The notes below the pieces were generated by a model. That model was not told the DNA's origin. It worked only from the letters and a program-made list of their open reading frames with translations, and did not search any database. 64,000 bases of DNA from the NCBI GenBank assembly GCA_002224055.1, contig AZLU01000014.1:186001-250000 (forward strand), in the 5' to 3' direction. The DNA comes from Pezizomycotina sp. ARF18. Its lineage: Eukaryota > Ascomycota. The position numbers and the translations under genes were made by a program. This document shows, one piece after another, positions 23,042-32,490 of this stretch. Each line of letters opens with the position of its first letter. Positions within the stretch are counted from its first letter, which is position 1.

Positions 23042-23059
23042 GCTAACCGGCTCATAACC
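23042..23059 (-). other. Primer-binding site, complementary to the anticodon arm of a tRNA-Met
   Basis: The plus strand ends GGCTCATAACC right at the LTR edge. CTCATAA is the anticodon loop of methionine tRNA (CAT anticodon) and CC is the start of its 3' stem strand. This differs from the usual pairing with the 3' acceptor end. Drosophila copia and yeast Ty5 are known to prime with such half-tRNAs. The assignment to tRNA-Met is inferred from the loop sequence only. Confidence 0.7.
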
Positions 23060-23370
23060 TGCTGGCGCAGATATATGGTATAATATCTAATAATGTAGGA
23101 TAGGATCGAACTTAGATTTGACTATAAACTAACTAGACTAACTGAGGGAATATACGATACTATATATAATGAACTGATGATACTACAATCTTGATATAAT
23201 GTATGCAGTCTGCCTCGACGGCTCGCAGAGCCTTGTCGTCGTAATCTCCTTGACATCTACAGCTGAGATCTTGATATCTCCAGCTGAAGTTCCTTGTTCC
23301 TCAGCTATACAAGCATCACCTCGATGCCTATAGATTTGTCATGCCTCTTTGGCATGCCCAATAGCTAGCA
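23060..23370 (-). repeat. LTR of copia copy 1 (5' LTR on minus strand)
   Basis: 311 bp, matching 18,392-18,701 at roughly 95% by eye, with the same TG...CA ends. On the element strand it should carry the promoter. Confidence 0.92.
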
Positions 23371-23375
23371 GGATG
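23371..23375. repeat. Target-site duplication GGATG, right
   Basis: Exact partner of 18,387-18,391. Confidence 0.9.
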
Positions 23376-23489
23376 TTCTTAGAAAAAAAAAGGACATACA
23401 CCTATACATTCCTCGCGTGATATATCAAGCCCGTACATGATGAATAGTTCGAAAACAACACTCCCAGAAAAAGCTGCAAGGCGTCATCC

Positions 23490-23620
23490 GCAAGTTGAAT
23501 ACATACGCAGCCGCGCCTTCTAAGTGTAGCCCTGAATCTTCGCCAAGCTGTACATTTGAGCTCCCGCTGCCTGCGTCGCTGATAATTACGCGATCAATAC
23601 GTTTCCTTTTTGTGATATCA
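23490..23620 (-). CDS. Hypothetical exon fragment
   Basis: The frame reads KRKRIDRVIISDAGSGSSN, then VQLGEDSGLHLEGAAAYVF and NLRM. The composition is protein-like and unlike the AT-rich surroundings. No start or stop is fixed and no family is recognised. It lies right next to the copia insertion and could be part of a gene disturbed by it. Confidence 0.3.
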
Positions 23621-24224
23621 TTATCTCGTAGTAACACACGGGAGATACAATGAGACAAGCAATTATCCATTAGGAAACTTATTAATATAATATAGTGATG
23701 CACTCGTATACGGCAGAGCTGTTGTACTCCCTTTAGATATAGGATTGTCGTAGCAGACGATTTTTTCTTTAGGAGGGAGCGGAAGAATTATCGACAATCT
23801 GCTGTAGTGCACGCCGTTGTGTATTCGTATAATTGAGCAAAAAAACGGAACATTAAATAGCTGCAACACTGGCAAACATCTGTTCAGAATGCCCATCCTG
23901 CAATCCAACTACGCCCCCTAACAGAGCTCCAAAACAGGATCATGGCGTGCTGTCCCCTCAACCGCACGGCCGCCGGCCAGTGGCCAGGGGCACCGGCACC
24001 AAGGGGAGCCAACGACTCCCCAAAAATTAAAATTGTAGAGGGCCGTGTCGGACCGGGCAATTCTAGACCACTTGGGCAGGTGTCCAAGAGTTTTCCGCGC
24101 GACTGTATACACCGAATTATCCATTTGTAACCAGGCTCAGCTCTGTGCCTTGATGTAAAGCTAGGTGTGATATTACGATACGAGGCTCTCGGCCGTTTAG
24201 CAGGCACTGGGTTAGCAGCTATAG
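23621..24224. other. Intergenic with GC-rich patch
   Basis: The patch at about 23,945-24,015 is rich in GGCC/CCGG words (GCCGCCGGCCAGTGGCC) and stands out from its flanks. It could fold locally but matches no RNA gene I know. No gene is supported. Confidence 0.4.
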
Positions 24225-24640
24225 CTAGACGCAGCAACTTGAGCGTATTGGAATTTCATATCCTGTTTTCGTTACCACGTATTGTACGAAGCGTGTTCTG
24301 AATAAGGTATCGAAGTACGTCTTCACCTGCTCATAGTCTAGCTGCTGGAGGGAGTCGATTTCGTTTGCCGTCGTTATCCTCCATTGTTGGCGTCGCTGTG
24401 CCTTCTTCGTTGCCGTTATTTGGTGCTCTCATCCTCTTCATTATCCTCGCTGTGGCTCTCTTCTTTTGGTTGACCTCACGACCGATTTCAGCAGACCCAC
24501 CGTGGACGGGAGAAGTTTTTAAGTCGCATCCACGGACTCCAGTTGCATCGACTTCTGAGTTTCTCACGCTTCAAAATGTCGTTCCCACGTCCGCTCCTTG
24601 CTACGTTTCCGCGGAGCGGCATGGGCTGTAAATTCTTAAC
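24225..24640 (-). CDS. Hypothetical protein
   Basis: Not recognised. The last exon (about 24,428-24,225) reads QITATKKAQRRQQWRITTAN, then EIDSLQQLDYEQVKTYFD, TLFRTRFVQYVVTKTGYEI and PIRSSCCV to a TAG at 24,225-24,227. Upstream minus-strand sequence to 24,640 is open in other frames (acidic DNEEDES, or basic KKRATARIMKRM), so at least one intron or indel lies near 24,430. The opposite strand shows a membrane-helix-like frame that I take to be a shadow. Confidence 0.4.
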
Positions 24641-25044
24641 GCAGCGCTGTCGGAAATGATAAGTTCGGGTTGTGGTCTATAATCATGTGGTTCTTGCTGC
24701 TTCAAGTCGATGCCGTGGCAAAGTGAGTGTGTTCAGTATCTGGTCTGAAGCTGTTCCCGGCGGTCGTTGCTAATCCGCCACCTGTTTTGTTGGCATGAAT
24801 TTAATTCGAATAATTGAATAAATGAATCGGATAAAAATCGATAGCTAACATCAAATATTAAATCGGGTCAGTATTAGCCTTGTCTTTTATAAACTTTTCC
24901 CTTCTTTTTTACAACATCATCACTTTTCGCGCGTACTACACCGGAAAATCTAAAAGTATTCACTTATAACAGTTCATTAGCTCAGAAGATACCCCATAAT
25001 AAGAGACGAAACTACGGCTTATCTTTTTGGAGAAAATTCGGAAA
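24641..25044. other. Intergenic, probable divergent promoter region
   Basis: AT-rich stretch between a minus-strand gene and a plus-strand gene that starts at 25,045. No further feature was seen. Confidence 0.45.
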
Positions 25045-25772
25045 ATGTCAAGACAGTTGGGAGGTGGGTTCTACGACAGCTACAAACCAAATTTCAATAA
25101 CCGTGCCCACGACGCGAACAGCTGCAACTCCCGTTTTGACGTCGGGGCGAGTCCAAAGCGAAAGCAAGCGTGAAATCTGGACCCCGAGATCCAAATGCCA
25201 GCGCGCGAGGAAGGCCAACGCCAAGGACGTGTAAGGACGATCGTTCACGATCACCCCGCGTACGCCGCCGTCCTCGATGCGACAGGAAATATGAAGAAAT
25301 GCGTAGTGCGACATTGGGACAAGCGGAGGATATGGGTACGTGGTCATACCTTTGCATGTTCCCCCAGCCGCAGGGACAATTAGTCTTCGTAACACTGACT
25401 GCAATTGGGTATTTACTAGTCCGCAAGCTCTTCGGCGATAGCTACAACCCTATTACTTCCCAAACAGCTTCCACCTGACGTCACAGTCCCGCTCGGATAC
25501 ATCTGGAAAATTAGGCGCCCGCAGGTTCTTCGACGTATCGACTCTAGCGTTGGATTGAAAGGCTTGCATCCGGAGGACCTCACTTCTGTTTGGAACACGA
25601 TTACTTTGGGTAGGATGTGGCCCGAGACTGTCCCCACTGACAAGATCCAGAAGCTTAAGGAGCTGATGGGGAAGATATCCCTCGGTGCGAGGTGTAAAAT
25701 TGATGCAAGGGGGCTGACATACTCCAAGAGCAGTTGAATGATATGAGGACTCAAAGGGAGACTCTGCTTTAG
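25045..25772 (+). CDS. Hypothetical protein, arginine-rich N-terminal half
   Basis: An ATG at 25,045 starts MSRQLGGGFYDSYKPNFNN. A one-base change near 25,170 leads to the R/S/P-rich stretch GPRDPNASARGRPTPRTCKD and RSRSPRVRRRPRCDRKYEE. A short intron from about 25,336 and another at 25,410-25,468 (GTATTT...ACAG) give the in-phase junction DCNW/LPPDVTVPLGYIWKI. The rest reads VLRRIDSSVGLKGLHPEDL, VWNTITLGRMWPETVPTDKI and KLKELMGKISLGARCKIDA. After a change near 25,712, ADILQEQLNDMRTQRETLL ends at 25,770-25,772. The product is about 210 residues. The N-terminus resembles RS-type RNA-binding linkers, but no RRM is present; the family is unknown. Confidence 0.48.
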
Positions 25773-26117
25773 GGCGGTGATATCTTTCGGAATGGGACGG
25801 AGGTATTTATAAAGTTTCGGGATCTCGGTTAACATTTATCACACCTCAACAAGCTCTGAAAAATTCACTAGAATTGGAGGGGAAACCTGAAGAAGTCAAT
25901 ATTCAGGGTCGGTACATTATGCACAAACCTTCAACCTAAAACTTCAAAAAAATATTAACAATCCACATGTAACTAGATAGCAAAACAGGACTTTGAATTC
26001 TCTTGAAGTCATTCACTCCTCACTATTTACATACTATTAACCATTCTCATCCGCACTCGCGATTGCGAGCCCCGAAAGACGGTTCCACCCATACATCGAA
26101 AAAACCCAGAAAGTATT
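25773..26117. other. Intergenic between convergent genes
   Basis: AT-rich 3' flanks of two converging genes. No motif was recognised. Confidence 0.45.
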
Positions 26118-27300
26118 TCAATTTCTTCTCTCATTCACCTCCGTGATAGCCTCATTAACTATGGCCTTCGATCTGGAACCTTCTCCGTCGCTAGTATCAC
26201 CAATCGTCTTTTCCTGTGTCTCCGAACCCCCAGACTCCAAATCCTCTGCGCCGACAGCTCTATGGTGAACTGCCATATTGCCCGTATTCAGCTCCGGCCT
26301 CAAATCCTTCGCCTTCGTACCGCCCCACAACCTCCTCAGATATGGCACGCAGATAATGATCACAGCGGAGCCCGCCTGGAACGGTATAAAGAAATACATC
26401 GCATACCAGATATTCTCGGGTACATCATAGTGATGTTCACGGCGACTTGGAAGACGAAAATAAATATCGCAGATGCGATGTTGAAGAAACCGAGCGCGAA
26501 CATGAGGTATGCGCTGCGCTTGCGGGATTGCGAGAGGCTGCGGAGCTGCCGGAGGATGAAGAAGGGGAAGACGTACACGAGCACGTCGGTGGAGATGTGG
26601 ATGGCCACGAGGTTCCGTCGAGCGGACGGGATTTGTTCCAGAAATTTTCTTCCGCCCATTCGCATTTTTGGGAGTATTTCCAATTGCGGGAGATGGGGTG
26701 GCACATGAGCAGGACTGACAGAATCTTAAAGGAAGCCCCGTTAGCCGAGAAGTCATGAAAGTATGAACCATGGACAAGAGAGATATTTACCTGGAATAGA
26801 GTTCCGATGGCGATCCACACCCCAACTGAAAATAATAACATACCAGAGCTTCGAGCTCCTCGGGGTGATATCCATGTAGAGGCACAGCAGCGCCGCTTTA
26901 CACGCGTAGAGGATAGGCTTATAGGACAGTGTATTAACGAAGGCCGCTTTCCACAGAGGGCGAGCTGCGCGTCGGTGACGTTGCCCCAGTCAACGCTGTA
27001 GTTGTGGCCATCCAGTCGTTGTTCAGCGAGTCGCAAATGGTGTACTGCAGGTACAGCATCCACGCGATTATAACAAAGAGTTCGCGCCACGGTTTTGAGC
27101 GGAAGCGGAGTTGCACGTATAAGCGAGCCGTGACAGCGATGGAGGAGACGGCGAAGAGGGACCATTCGAAGATCTGAAGGGTAAAGCTTACTTATTAATA
27201 TATCTATGAGACTACTTACTGCGCACGAAGAAGAGACGTAATGGGGCCGTCTGGGCGAAGACGTGGTATAGTGGGGATACCGACGACAAATGATAACCAT
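26118..27300 (-). CDS. Fungal 7-TM rhodopsin-like (PTH11-type superfamily) membrane protein, paralogue
   Basis: Exon 1 is 27,300-27,220 (27 codons from ATG), then a 46-bp intron (27,174-27,219), and exon 2 starts IFEWSLFAVSSIAVTARLYV. That is the same intron position and motif as the gene at 2,232-3,496. Seven hydrophobic segments follow in order, including ELFVIIAWMLYLQYTI, PILYACKAALLCLYMDI, LWYVIIFSVGVWIAIGTLF, TDVLVYVFPFFILRQL, FALGFFNIASAIFIFVFQ and AGSAVIIICVPYLRRLW. Family marks are CHPISRNW, the TD before the P-containing helix 5, and the final CVP-x-x-RRLW. The tail is hydrophilic, with VGAEDLESGGSETQEKT. About three one-base frame changes lie between 26,960 and 26,430. Its likely role is a surface receptor-like protein; the ligand is unknown. 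Confidence 0.7.
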
Positions 27301-28439
27301 CAACTGATAAATCCACCATCTTGCGATAAAAGGACGCTTTCCGATAAAGGGGCTAAAATATTATATTATTGGCGGAACTTGGACGTCTTGGTTTGGAAAA
27401 TGCCGCTCTTAGTGGTGACAAACCCAAGTCTACAACAGTATGGTATCAGACGTCCTCTCAGAAGTGGTTCTGCCTGAAGAACGGGTAATAGACATGATCC
27501 ATGGCGCGGGATGGCCTCCTTTTTATAATAAGAATGCCCATATTTTCACTATCACCCCACGGCAGTGAGGCTTCTTCAAAACTCAAAAGTATCGGTGATA
27601 AGGTGCAGCCGGAGAATATTCGCAACAATTGTTCATTCTAAACCCCAGCTCTCCTGTAGTTAGTATATGACATATCTGTCTGCCAAGATAATCTTTCCTC
27701 TTATTTTCTCATTAATCTAGGCATTTCTCTCAGGTTTCCCCTAATACGCACTGGGGTTGTGCCACAAAGTTTATATCAAAAGAACTGTGAAGAAGGGCAC
27801 ACGGGTCTAGGCAGATTCCGGGAAAAACAAACGAAACAACGGACTTTCATCCTCCAAATTGTGCCCCGTAAAATATGTGCCCTGTAAAATCCTATTTCGG
27901 TGGCGTTGAGATTCTGAGAATGACGAGCTTTCAGATACCAAGTGGCAAGCACGAATCGCCAAAAAGCGGATGTCGGGCGATTACGGATTCCGCAGGGAAA
28001 TCTAATGGCAATAACTGGAAAGTATAATTCGTATTCTACTGAGCAATAGAAGACTTCTCCGGACTCAGGGTTGTCATCGTACGGTCCTACGAACTCGAAA
28101 AGGCACGCGGTGATGGAGGAAACCTCCGGGAGCCACCGTTATTGAACCTAAAGATTGACACGAATAGCAATTATACCGTCAAGAATAATCGCTGTCAGGA
28201 ATCGTGGCTGGTCTCTCGAGAGCTGGACCAAGTCCAGAAGCTCTAGCTCCAGATGCCCCGGAGAAAAAATTCAATAATATAACGTAACCGCTCCGCTCCA
28301 AGGTTGAAATATTAGATGGTGGACCCATGGCCAATTAATCGGCAAAACCAACCGAATACAACGCTGAGGTCGACTTCAGCTTTTTCGCCTATCCCAGGCA
28401 AAGGCGACTTCCCAGAGAGGCTACTCAGGCAAGAAAATC
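27301..28439. other. Intergenic, nothing recognised
   Basis: About 1.1 kb upstream of the minus-strand receptor gene. No ORF, repeat or RNA gene could be supported. Confidence 0.45.
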
Positions 28440-28709
28440 ATGAGAAGTATTACCATCCATACAGTCTTACAAAGAAGGAGTTTTAGTTTGTGGGTGAGCG
28501 CTATATTTTACAGCTTTAATCCAAGGCAGGGGTTCTTCTTTGACGTTTCAGCTGGCGTCCCTGCAGGACAAACCTCCGAGGCGACCTGGAAGGCGGATGG
28601 AGATATGGAGAATGGCGAAGTGGCTTGTATGCAAGGGCAAGAAGTCGGACAAGATAGAATTATGATCAAACGCAAAGGGAGCTCCGAAAACTGCCCAGAC
28701 AATCAATGA
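28440..28709 (+). CDS. Small ORF, hypothetical
   Basis: An ATG-started 89-codon frame: MRSITIHTVLQRRSFSLWV, then VPAGQTSEATWKADGDMENG and an end NCPDNQ. There is no known domain. The hydrophobic start is short of a typical secretion signal. Length alone does not prove it is a gene. Confidence 0.25.
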   Translation: MRSITIHTVLQRRSFSLWVSAIFYSFNPRQGFFFDVSAGVPAGQTSEATWKADGDMENGEVACMQGQEVGQDRIMIKRKGSSENCPDNQ

Positions 28710-29830
28710 CTGAAGGACCTCACATTCGTTTTTCTGCCTAGATTCATACCGTAATAGATCTAAGTTTTAGCATCGACACCGGTACACAAACTATGGACCG
28801 TTTACGATCCCTTATTGATTGAAGTTGTCTTTCGAGAGTCCAGAATATAGCGATCTATATGTATATCGGCTGAATTAGCATTTCGTTGAAAGAAATCCAG
28901 CTCCTCGTGACACTACACCCGGCCAGCGATCGCGAGCTCATCATGCGATCTTCTCTAAACTACGTTATGACCGTAGAAATCGCAGACCATCCGTTAACGA
29001 ATATTCGCGGAAGCTCTACAAACATCAAGATACGTCAATTATTTACGGAATGCTTGGTTCTAGTAAGTATGGCTACTGCGTGCCGCGCTATACGAAAAAA
29101 GGCTTTGAAATACTTTTTTTATAAACGGCCTTGTCGAGAAAAGGTGTGATTTACAGGTAGAACTTCTATGCGCGCACGAAAGAAAATATTATCATCACAG
29201 CCTCCAGGGAAGGTGAAATATGTGGATTTTGTTGATTGATTCTGTCCCTAAGGTATGGGTAAATGTTCTCAATCCGGCTTTCGTCTACCCTGAACTTCAA
29301 GCAGACTCCCATAACCGATCAAGCAATCGTGTTTATTAATTGAGTAGCTATGTTTCCTCCGCTGATTATGAGTAACAACTGTGGATACGAGTCTTGAAGA
29401 TATGAGAGGCCTGGCTACACGAAACTTATAGCGCATGTGAACGCGACATCCAGGTCTAAAGCTCGGAAGTATCAGAAGTATTATTCTACAGTACGTAGTT
29501 GATGCCCTGAGGAACGAACTATGAAGTTTTGCAAAGACTCCATACGACTGATAGTATTTCGCGAAGTTATGATGTGAGAAAAATTTTTTTTATTTTCTTT
29601 GTCTTTGTTGGAATGTAGAAAGCAAAAAAAAAAAGAAAGAAAGAAAACGCAGTGAAAAAAACGAGGGAGGAAAAATGAAGTTAGGAAAATGCACCTTTTT
29701 TTCTTTTTTTTCTTTTTTTCGTTTCGGCTTGGCAATTTTTTATTGCTCGGCAATTCGAGAAGAGCCGCTCCACAAATTAAACAATCTGGCGAAGAAAGAT
29801 GGCTATTCGATTCTCATTCAGAATCCGGAA
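28710..29830. other. Intergenic, no gene supported
   Basis: A 264-bp open frame at 28,886-29,149 begins with TTG and is not convincing. A/T homopolymers occur at 29,580-29,730, which makes a K/F-rich shadow frame on both strands. Confidence 0.4.
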
Positions 29831-29945
29831 TGGTTCCTAGGATTGGACGCTTAGCGATTGGACGCTTAGAGATTGGACGCTTAGAGGCTGGAGGTTTAGA
29901 GATTGGGGTTTAGAGATTGGGGATTTTAGAGATTGGAGGTACAGT
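29831..29945 (+). repeat. 15-bp minisatellite, about 7 units
   Basis: Head-to-tail units close to GATTGGACGCTTAGA. The first three are nearly exact and the later ones drift to GATTGGGGTTTAGA forms of 14-16 bp. If read in frame it encodes IGRLA-IGRLE-IGRLE-AGGLE-like pentads, but no gene start is visible, so it is treated as a DNA repeat. Confidence 0.85.
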
Positions 29946-30919
29946 CAGGGCTCATACGTCAATAGAACACTCTTCTCCTCCAAGGGCAAGGAGTTTTGCG
30001 ACCCCCGTTGGAGAGGTGTGTCGAGGCATCCTTGACCATCGGCGCCGATACTTATTGCACATTTCTCCTTTCCAACTTCCTCGTAGACTGTAGGGCGGAA
30101 GCCCCTATTTCGATAATACTTTTTCGCCTCTTACTATGAGCGGTCCCGTCGTGCTTACGGTATCAAGTAAAAGGACGGCAGACTTCAAACGGAACGCGGC
30201 TAAATTATTTCCTTTTTTTACCCTATCTATTTCATTCAATCTTGTTTAGAGTATGGGACCCTTAATTACCTGGATTTCGATATTTGAAGGGAACACAGGA
30301 CACAACCCTTTCTTACCTTTACGTTCCCTTCCTGGTTCTTTTGCATCCTTTTAAACCAGAACTAGAATAGTATCTCTGGGCAGCGAACATCCGTACCGGT
30401 AACGTATACCGATTCCCTATGATTTTTGCGCTGCTAGCTGAGAATAGGGGTATAAAAGGGGATACATACCAAAGCTCGTAGCTCCTGTTACGAACGTCGA
30501 TTTAAAAGTTGCCGCTGACCTCTGTTTCTCCTCAAAGATCCCGATCAATATCGCAGACTTGCAATCATGATATGTGCGCCGCCTCGTCATAGATGCTTGT
30601 GGCGCGAATTTTCCCAACGAATGATTTCCAACGTAATGGAGGATTATTTTTGCCTTATGGATTATATTCGCGGTCACTTAAGGCCATAAGGAGATCAAAG
30701 ATGCAGCCGCCTTTTCGCAGACTGCCAATGAGATCGTGAAAAACTCCACGATATTAGAACCTCGTGTCTCACGTGGCGAGAAAATAAAACACTTGACAAG
30801 AAACCGGGGGAGCAAGAAGCACATCCCCGGAAAAAGAAAAATCTAGAGCAAAATACCGCACATTACCAAGCAATTTACTTTCCTTAGCCAATCCGGAGAT
30901 GTAAAAGCGCCTTAACTCG
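29946..30919. other. Unassigned, one weak minus-strand ORF
   Basis: A minus-strand open frame at 30,417-30,677 contains NHSLGKFAPQASMTRRRTY and FKSTFVTGATSF just before a GTATGT donor-like site. TFVTGAT recalls the start of a Rossmann fold, but no glycine-rich continuation follows, so I do not assign it. The rest shows nothing. Confidence 0.3.
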
Positions 30920-31114
30920 TCAGCCGTGAAAAACCATGACATTCCTAACGGTCACGGTTCGGATTTCTCAGCCCTTATTCGAGAAATTTCTCGGCGGCTT
31001 TTTCCTGGCCTGTCTGGATTTGTTTCATCAGAACCTTCAAAAATACTTGAAAATGACAAAGCGCTTGATACTCACACAACATCCAACACCCGTGAGTCAT
31101 GGAGGAAGCCGTGA
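30920..31114 (+). CDS. Hypothetical ORF, possible first exon of next gene
   Basis: The open frame reads NHDIPNGHGSDFSALIREI, then RRLFPGLSGFVSSEPSKIL and DKALDTHTTSNTRESW. It overlaps the ATG of the next gene by 16 bp in another frame, so it is either a short upstream ORF or an exon joined to the 31,099 gene by an unseen intron or indel. Confidence 0.33.
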   Translation, partial: SAVKNHDIPNGHGSDFSALIREISRRLFPGLSGFVSSEPSKILENDKALDTHTTSNTRESWRKP

Positions 31115-31792
31115 CTTCAAGATTAAGCTCGAAAGATAATTTATTCGGGCGGTTAGCGTTGGATTCTTCATATAAAGAATCGGCCGTTTCCCCGATTTCA
31201 TCATGTAAAAAACCGCTAGCAACCTGCAGCTATGGCCGACGAAACCCCCTCGAAGATCTCCTAGGATCGTTGAAAATCGACACGGCTTCCAACCGGATGC
31301 TCCGCCCGCATACTCCACGCTCCCGCCTCGCGTCATAAAAGTTCGGACCCTGTCGGCGGCTTTTCGTTCACCAACAATATCCATGACCGCTCGGATCTGC
31401 TTTTCCCTCCCGAAACTGAAGCAAAAGGCTCGACTTACAAGCCACCGAACGTCGCCTACACTTTCCGCGATAGCGAGTTCGTCGGATGTCGAATACTCTC
31501 AAGTAGCAAAGCTGCCGGCGCGAACTCTGCAGGGAAATATATCGGATAAAGGAAGTCGGTAACGGTAGCGTCCTAGTCAATCAGCAATCATATGGAGTGA
31601 CATGCTGCTCGAGAACTACCAGACGGCCATACGATCATACAATACGTCTTCCAGAGATGTACGTTCATCGACTGCAAGTTTAGCATCGACGCGTTCAAAC
31701 ATTGCAGGTTTAAGGACTGTACGCTGCAGGATGCGCGGTTAATCGCTAGAGCATCGAAACAACTTTCCCTGCAAAGACATATTTACAGTTGA
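31099..31792 (+). CDS. Hypothetical protein with p-entapeptide-like repeats
   Basis: An ATG at 31,099 gives MEEAVTSRLSSKDNLFGRL, then KKPLATCSYGRRNPLEDLL and DTASNRMLRPHTPRSRLAS. After a change near 31,335 come PVGGFSFTNNIHDRSDLLF and STYKPPNVAYTFRDSEF. The repeats follow an [A/C/S/D/Y]-x-[F/L]-x-x pattern in two blocks: YTFRD, SEFVG, CRILS (31,457-31,501), and YVFQR, CTFID, CKFSI, DAFKH, CRFKD, CTLQD, ARLIA (about 31,643-31,747). Between them a block reads IKEVGNGSVLVNQQSYGVT. The stop is at 31,790-31,792. Pentapeptide repeats form a square right-handed beta-helix; the role in fungi is unclear. About three frame changes are crossed. Confidence 0.5.
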
Positions 31793-31834
31793 TATGGACG
31801 GATTTCGGCCGACGATATAAGCACCGATCCTCCG

Positions 31835-31853
31835 TTTTTTTTTTTTTTTTTTG
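31835..31853. repeat. Poly(T) tract
   Basis: A T run of about 18 bp shortly after the stop of the pentapeptide-like gene, in its 3' flank. Homopolymer length may be unreliable. Confidence 0.75.
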
Positions 31854-32068
31854 CAACTTACAACGCAACCAGGAATGTTTTTGTAGCGAGTTTTTTTCTA
31901 GACTTTTGTTTTTTCCCTTTATGTTCCGGAGCTCTATATAGTAATGCCTGTCCCCTTTTCCTTTCTCTTAATCAAACGTAGACCATATCGATAGTATCAA
32001 ATTGTATATAATCACATAAACAGATTAATGATATTTTTTTTCTCCATAAGGCGGCCTTCACCTCCGCC

Positions 32069-32200
32069 ATGACATATAGCAACTCTTTAAGGCTTCCTGC
32101 GGGCTCTTCGGCTCTCCATGCAGTCAATCTCACACGACTTGTCTACGAACACCTGCTCACGCTCGATAAGACGAAATCAAGCTTTGACTGGCATCTGTAG
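32069..32200 (+). CDS. Very small ORF, hypothetical
   Basis: ATG to TAG encodes 43 residues starting MTYSNSLRLPAGSSALHAVN and ending KTKSSFDWHL. The start context CCGCCATGA is good. It may be a remnant exon; the function is unknown. Confidence 0.25.
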   Translation: MTYSNSLRLPAGSSALHAVNLTRLVYEHLLTLDKTKSSFDWHL

Positions 32201-32490
32201 GGGTTGATATCCCTGGCGAATCATGTATGCTGACTACTATTCTCTGCTAGACTGGATGATCGCTTGTATCATTTCCTCTGATTTATTTCTTCAACAAATT
32301 TTTTTTTCTATGCTTCGGCTATCTTCATCTCCACGTTGCTTATTCCTACAGCTGCACTCATCCATCAGCTGACGCGCTCTCAGCCAAGTGCTTCTTCTCT
32401 TAACAGAAAACGTCTTTTTCGATATTTCATACCTCATCTTTGACGTTCTTAATATCGCCTAGAGTAACCTCGGGAAACCCAGGCAATCCT

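Larger units (their letters stand above)
18392..23370 (-). mobile_element. Ty1/copia LTR retrotransposon, copy 1
   Basis: A full-length element of about 4.98 kb lying on the minus strand. Parts in element order: LTR 23,370-23,060; primer-binding site at about 23,059-23,042; gag-like region about 22,990-22,160, ending in a zinc-knuckle-like stretch; integrase about 21,650-20,990; reverse transcriptase about 20,250-19,600; RNase H toward 18,750; purine tract (GGAGGGGAGG) just inside the LTR 18,701-18,392. The integrase-before-RT order marks it as copia. It is broken: the coding region is split among at least six frames. The two LTRs are roughly 95% identical by eye, so insertion is fairly recent. 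RIP scarring is slight. Confidence 0.93.

Noticed and set aside
23945-24015. GC-rich, partly palindromic patch as a structured RNA
   Set aside because: No known RNA gene pattern (5S, snRNA) fits and pairing is only local.
30417-30677. Possible Rossmann-fold dehydrogenase start (TFVTGAT)
   Set aside because: The glycine-rich loop does not continue, about 60 unrelated residues precede it, and no downstream enzyme sequence is found.
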